Positions 5,174-8,093 of a stretch of 8,093 bases of DNA are shown here, in pieces. The stretch covers positions 1 through 8,093 of the forward strand of contig JAITHY010000106.1 in NCBI GenBank assembly GCA_031279715.1. Reading direction: 5' to 3'. The notes below the pieces were generated by a model. It saw only the letters and a list, made by a program, of their open reading frames with translations, was not told the DNA's origin and made no database searches. Position 1 is the stretch's first letter, and the number at the start of each line of letters is the position of its first letter. The translations under genes were made by a program, and so were the position numbers. Source of the DNA: Verrucomicrobiales bacterium (GTDB lineage: Bacteria > Verrucomicrobiota > Verrucomicrobiia > Methylacidiphilales > JAAUTS01).

Positions 5174-7384
5174 ATGCCCACGCCGCTCATCGCTGTCATC
5201 GGCAACCCGAACACGGGAAAATCCACGCTGTTCAACAAACTCACCGGCAGCCGCCAGCGCGTCGGCAATTATCCGGGTGTCACGGTCGAGAAAAAAATCG
5301 GGCGGTTCAGCGTCAGCGGGCGCGAGGCGACATTGCTCGACTTGCCCGGCGCGTACAGCCTCGCCGCCACATCGCCGGACGAGCGTGTCGCTGTCGATGT
5401 GCTGACCGGTCACTCCGATTGCCCGCGTCCGGATCTCGTGATTTGCGTCGTGGACGCGGCAAACTTGCAGCGCAATTTGTTTCTCGTCATGCAAGTCGCC
5501 GACTTCGGCCTGCCGATGGTGCTGGCGCTGAACATGACCGACGAGGCGGAAAAACTCGGCATCACCGTCAGCGTTGAAAAACTTTCCGTCAAACTCGGCA
5601 TTCCCGTCGTGCCAATGGTCGCGGTGAAAGGGCGTGGAATTGAGGAACTCAAAGCCGCTGTTGGAGGGTCGCTCAAGCATCCGCGCGCGCCGCTGCCGGT
5701 GACCTGGCCGCCTGCCGTCAATGACGCGCTCGCCGTGCTGGAAAATGGCATCGCTGACGGTGAGCGCGAGTCTTTGGCGCGTTCCGAATTGCGCCGCGTT
5801 TTGTTTGACGCCGACTCCGCGCTGCTTGAGCGCGCCGGTGTCCGCAAGGACCGCCTTGCCCCGCTGCTGGTGACGGCGCGCGAGCGGTTGTTCAAGGCGG
5901 GCCTGAATCCACTGGCGGCGGAGGCGCTGATTGTGTACCAACAACTCGGCGCGTTGCTCGCTGATGTTGAGATGCGCTCCGCCACGGGGCGCGCGCCGTT
6001 CTCGGATCAACTCGACCGCGTGCTTACGCATCGCGTCTGGGGCCTGGTGATTTTTCTCGGCGTCATGTATGTCGTTTTTCAATCCATTTACGCGTGGGCC
6101 GCGCCGCTGATGGACGCGATTGAAAAAACGTCCGCCGCCGCGCAAGAGATGGTCAGCGCATGGCTGGCGGACTTGCCCGTTTTGCAAAGCCTGCTCGCTG
6201 ACGGTGTCATCGCCGGCATCGGCAGCGTGCTCGTGTTCCTGCCGCAAATTCTCGTGTTGTTTTTTTTCATAGCGTTGCTGGAGGACAGCGGCTACATGGC
6301 CCGCGCCGCGTTTTTGATGGACAAACTGTTCGGTTGGTGCGGGCTGAACGGCAAGAGTTTCGTGCCCATGCTCAGCGGCTTTGCGTGCGGAATCCCGGCG
6401 GTTATGGCGACGCGAGCCATTGAGGACCGCAAGTCGCGGCTGGCGACGGTTCTCATCGCGCCGCTGATGAGTTGTTCCGCTCGGCTGCCGGTGTATGTCA
6501 TCATGATTGGCTCGTTCATTGAGCCGCGCCATGGCGCGCACTGGGCGGGCTTCACGCTGTTCGCCATGCATTTGCTCGGCTTGGCGCTGGCGCTGCCGCT
6601 CGCGTGGCTGTTCACGAAATTTTTGTTGCGGGGCCGGTCGCAGCCGTTTTTGCTGGAACTGCCGCCCTATCGCTGGCCCGCGCCGCTGAACGTGCTCTGG
6701 CGGATGTGGGAGCGCGGCGGACAGTTCGTCAAGCGCGCCGGCACCATCATCTTCGCCATGTCCGTGCTGATTTGGGCGCTGTGTTATTTCCCGCGTCCCG
6801 CTGACGTTGAGGAAAATGTGAAAGACAAATTGCTGCGGGCCGAACTTGCCGCCGGCAAATCGCGGGCCGCTGTTGACGCGGAATTGGCGGACGCGGAGTC
6901 GTCATTGTCAGCGGTGCTGGCGCGCACCCTCGGCGGCGCGTATCTGGAGCAAAGCTATCTTGGGCGCGCCGGCAAATTCATCCAGCCTGTGTTCGCGCCC
7001 GCCGGGTTTGACTGGAAAATCACCGTTGGTGTGCTGGCGAGTTTTCCCGCGCGCGAAGTCATTATCAGCACTCTGGGCATCATCTATCACCTCGGCGCTG
7101 GCACTGACGAGGAGAGCGAGCCGCTGCGAGAGAAAATGGCGGCGGAGCGCTGGCCCGCTGACGATGAGCTTGGCGCTCGGGCGGGCGCCCCCGTTTTCAA
7201 CGTCCCCGTGGCGCTGTCCGTCATGGTTTTCTTCGCCCTGTGCTTGCAATGCGGAGCGACGGTGGCCGTCATCATCCGTGAGGCCGGCTTGAAATGGGGC
7301 GTTTTCAGTTTTTGTTACATGACCGCGCTGGCGTGGATCGGCGCCGTGCTGTGTTATCAAGTCGGCATGAGGATTTTCACATGA
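5174..7384 (+). CDS. feoB: Ferrous iron transporter FeoB
   Basis: 736 aa, normal for a full-length FeoB, the inner-membrane Fe(II) permease with a cytoplasmic G domain. G motifs: G1 GNPNTGKST (10-18), G2 with Thr37 in GNYPGVTVEKK, G3 DLPG (56-59), G4 NMTD (120-123), and G5 region VAVKGRG (149-155). A helical spacer follows to about residue 280, then the membrane part (helices at about 289-312 and 345-375). It carries the highly conserved segments GLNGKSFVPMLSGFACG, ATRAIEDRKSRL and LMSCSARLPVYVIM (about 389-442) and, later, ASFPAREVIISTLGIIYHLG. The ribosome site before ATG 5174 is weak (GAGAA at 5156-5160), but no better start exists. There is no feoA upstream or inside. The last four bases overlap the start of the Cys-rich partner. 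Identification is firm. Confidence 0.97.
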   Translation: MPTPLIAVIGNPNTGKSTLFNKLTGSRQRVGNYPGVTVEKKIGRFSVSGREATLLDLPGAYSLAATSPDERVAVDVLTGHSDCPRPDLVICVVDAANLQRNLFLVMQVADFGLPMVLALNMTDEAEKLGITVSVEKLSVKLGIPVVPMVAVKGRGIEELKAAVGGSLKHPRAPLPVTWPPAVNDALAVLENGIADGERESLARSELRRVLFDADSALLERAGVRKDRLAPLLVTARERLFKAGLNPLAAEALIVYQQLGALLADVEMRSATGRAPFSDQLDRVLTHRVWGLVIFLGVMYVVFQSIYAWAAPLMDAIEKTSAAAQEMVSAWLADLPVLQSLLADGVIAGIGSVLVFLPQILVLFFFIALLEDSGYMARAAFLMDKLFGWCGLNGKSFVPMLSGFACGIPAVMATRAIEDRKSRLATVLIAPLMSCSARLPVYVIMIGSFIEPRHGAHWAGFTLFAMHLLGLALALPLAWLFTKFLLRGRSQPFLLELPPYRWPAPLNVLWRMWERGGQFVKRAGTIIFAMSVLIWALCYFPRPADVEENVKDKLLRAELAAGKSRAAVDAELADAESSLSAVLARTLGGAYLEQSYLGRAGKFIQPVFAPAGFDWKITVGVLASFPAREVIISTLGIIYHLGAGTDEESEPLREKMAAERWPADDELGARAGAPVFNVPVALSVMVFFALCLQCGATVAVIIREAGLKWGVFSFCYMTALAWIGAVLCYQVGMRIFT

Positions 7385-7533
7385 ACGAGTGGCTTGACCA
7401 ACTCATTGTCAGCGCATTGATTATCGGGGCGCTTGTTTATATTACGCTGGCTGTGATCAAAAAATTCAAGCCTTCCGCCTGCGGTGATGATTGCGTTTGT
7501 TCCGCAAAAAAAACGCGCGGGCGGCGGCGTTAA
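7381..7533 (+). CDS. FeoB-associated Cys-rich membrane protein
   Basis: 50 aa. ATG 7381 overlaps the feoB stop as ATGA, with GAGGA at 7369-7373, so translation is coupled to feoB. Seen: a single membrane helix at about residues 8-27, then a short cytoplasmic tail KKFKPSACGDDCVCS with Cys34, Cys38 and Cys40 and a very basic end (KKTRGRRR). The single-helix-plus-Cys-cluster layout next to feoB matches the FeoB-associated Cys-rich family. Its function is not settled; metal hand-over or a partner role replacing FeoC is an inference. Position, size and motif make the assignment good. Confidence 0.85.
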   Translation: MNEWLDQLIVSALIIGALVYITLAVIKKFKPSACGDDCVCSAKKTRGRRR

Positions 7534-7539
7534 GCATGC

Positions 7540-7562
7540 GCGGCCTGGAGTTGCCAGGCCGC
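7540..7562. terminator. Hairpin between convergent feo operon and pheS
   Basis: GCGGCCTGG (7540-7548) pairs perfectly with CCAGGCCGC (7554-7562) around the loop AGTTG, a very stable nine-pair GC stem located 7 nt after the stop of the small feo gene. There is no adjacent T-run on either strand (TTTTT on the plus strand only begins at 7587), so it is not a textbook intrinsic terminator. It may act as a bidirectional 3'-end stabiliser or a terminator without a U-tract. Confidence 0.6.
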
Positions 7563-7589
7563 TGATGGTGAGGCGCGGGTCCGGCGTTT

Positions 7590-8093
7590 TTATTTGAATT
7601 GTGACAAAAAGCGGAGGTCGTTTTCGTAAATGAGGCGGAGGTCGCTGATGCCGTGCTGGAGCATGGCGAGCCGCTCAACGCCCATGCCGAAAGCGAGGCC
7701 GGTGTAACGCCGGCTGTCGATGTTCACGTTGTCAAAGACAGCGGGATCCACCATGCCGCAGCCGGCGATTTCGAGCCATTCCTTGCCTTTGACGGTGGCG
7801 CCGGAGCGCGCCATGTCGATTTCGAAACTCGGCTCGGTGAAGGGGAAGAAGTGCGGGCGGAAGCGGACGCGAGTGTCAGCGCCGATGAATTCCTTGAAGA
7901 AGTATTCCATTGTGCCCTTGAGGTCGGCGAGGGTGATGCCGTCGTCCACGACCAAGCCCTCAATTTGGTGGAAGAAGACGCCGTGGGTGGCGTCAATTTC
8001 ATCGCGACGGTAGCAGCGTCCGGGGGCGATGATTTTAATCGGCGGTTTTTGTGTTTGCATGGCGCGGATTTGCACGGTGCTGGTTTGCGAACG
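7590..8093 (-). CDS. pheS: Phenylalanyl-tRNA synthetase alpha subunit, C-terminal 167 residues
   Basis: The gene runs on the minus strand and enters from the right edge, so the start is outside the window. The visible part begins RSQTSTVQIRAM, the conserved entry into the PheS catalytic core. It continues with PPIKIIAPGRCYRRDEIDATH and the class II motif 2 region FHQIEGLVVDDG, FRPHFFPFTEPS (Phe-binding area), GCGMVDPAVF, the motif 3 segment FGMGVERLAML and the standard ending YENDLRFLSQFK. It charges tRNA-Phe in the cytoplasm as an alpha2-beta2 enzyme. The stop TAA is at 7590-7592 in plus coordinates. What follows downstream is the convergent feo operon rather than pheT, so the two subunits are not adjacent in that direction. 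Identification is firm. Confidence 0.97.
   Translation of the reverse strand, partial: RSQTSTVQIRAMQTQKPPIKIIAPGRCYRRDEIDATHGVFFHQIEGLVVDDGITLADLKGTMEYFFKEFIGADTRVRFRPHFFPFTEPSFEIDMARSGATVKGKEWLEIAGCGMVDPAVFDNVNIDSRRYTGLAFGMGVERLAMLQHGISDLRLIYENDLRFLSQFK

Larger units (their letters stand above)
205..7163. repeat. Dispersed octamer CGCTGACG (extended CGCTGACGnTG), 23 copies
   Basis: Hand-located copies on the plus strand start at 205, 280, 822, 1145, 1346, 1784, 1959, 1989, 2119, 3382, 3855, 3974, 5752, 6196, 6799 and 7156. Copies on the minus strand (written CGTCAGCG) start at 936, 2701, 3088, 3830, 3919, 5311 and 5566. In 19 of 23 the second base after the core is T, and in 19 of 23 the third is G. 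All lie inside genes, but they are read in different codon phases (Ala-Asp, Leu-Thr, Val-Ser, Thr-Ser-Ala, Arg-Gln-Arg). Many further copies differ by one base. None lies between 3982 and 5310 or after 7163. Confidence 0.8.

Noticed and set aside
5150..6571. Long minus-strand open frame (473 codons) opposite feoB
   Set aside because: It is antisense to the well-conserved G domain and membrane core of FeoB; its composition is typical of a GC-rich shadow frame.
7587..7595. T-rich run as the U-tract of the hairpin at 7540-7562
   Set aside because: It lies 24 nt beyond the stem and overlaps the pheS stop, too far for an intrinsic terminator.
1..8093. CRISPR array, tRNA/rRNA genes, insertion sequences, prophage or toxin-antitoxin genes
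   Set aside because: No regularly spaced repeats, no RNA-gene sequences, no transposase motifs or terminal repeats were seen; the window is almost fully occupied by the genes listed.

Overview
The window is bacterial DNA, dense in genes and rich in G+C. It comes from a Gram-negative (diderm) organism, because it encodes an outer-membrane beta-barrel with a C-terminal Phe. The lineage cannot be fixed from 8 kb. The BBP2/OmpL-like porin, the PheS sequence and the FeoB-associated Cys-rich protein together make me lean weakly toward a PVC/Verrucomicrobia-like or other non-model Gram-negative.

Positions 2-5083 hold one tightly packed plus-strand operon that enters from the left. It contains the 3' end of a membrane protein with a Cys-rich DUF2318 domain, two tandem paralogous FtsX/MacB-type permeases (the first broken by an in-frame TAG), their MacB/LolD-type ATPase, a BBP2-like porin, and a 55-residue exported-looking protein that overlaps the porin stop. 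DUF2318 protein, two permeases and ATPase in this order recall the Campylobacter P19 / Cj1658-Cj1663 iron-uptake locus. The FTR1-like permease and the P19 protein, if present, would lie left of the window. Genes overlap by 16, 14 and 11 nt or are separated by 3 and 8 nt, so they are probably co-transcribed and translationally coupled.

A 90-bp gap (5084-5173) carries a candidate promoter, a hairpin palindrome and an 18-bp operator-like palindrome. It is followed by feoB (ferrous iron GTPase-permease) and, overlapping by ATGA, a 50-aa FeoB-associated Cys-rich membrane protein. No feoA is present. A hairpin at 7540-7562 separates this operon from the convergent 3' end of pheS on the minus strand, which is not followed by pheT. 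The whole plus-strand block therefore reads as an iron (possibly multi-metal) acquisition island: porin at the outer membrane, periplasmic/membrane redox and FtsX-type machinery, and FeoB at the inner membrane.

The strongest unexplained signal is at DNA level. The octamer CGCTGACG (extended CGCTGACGnTG) occurs 23 times on the two strands by hand count, about one per 350 bp, where about 0.5 would be expected by composition. It is read in several reading frames and both orientations, so it is not a protein motif. It looks like a DNA-uptake-type or other genome-signature word. Other notable items are the nonsense codon at a permease domain boundary, an identical Lys-Pro-Cys-Cys-Arg tail on two proteins of the operon, and Cys/His/Met-rich segments in the porin.
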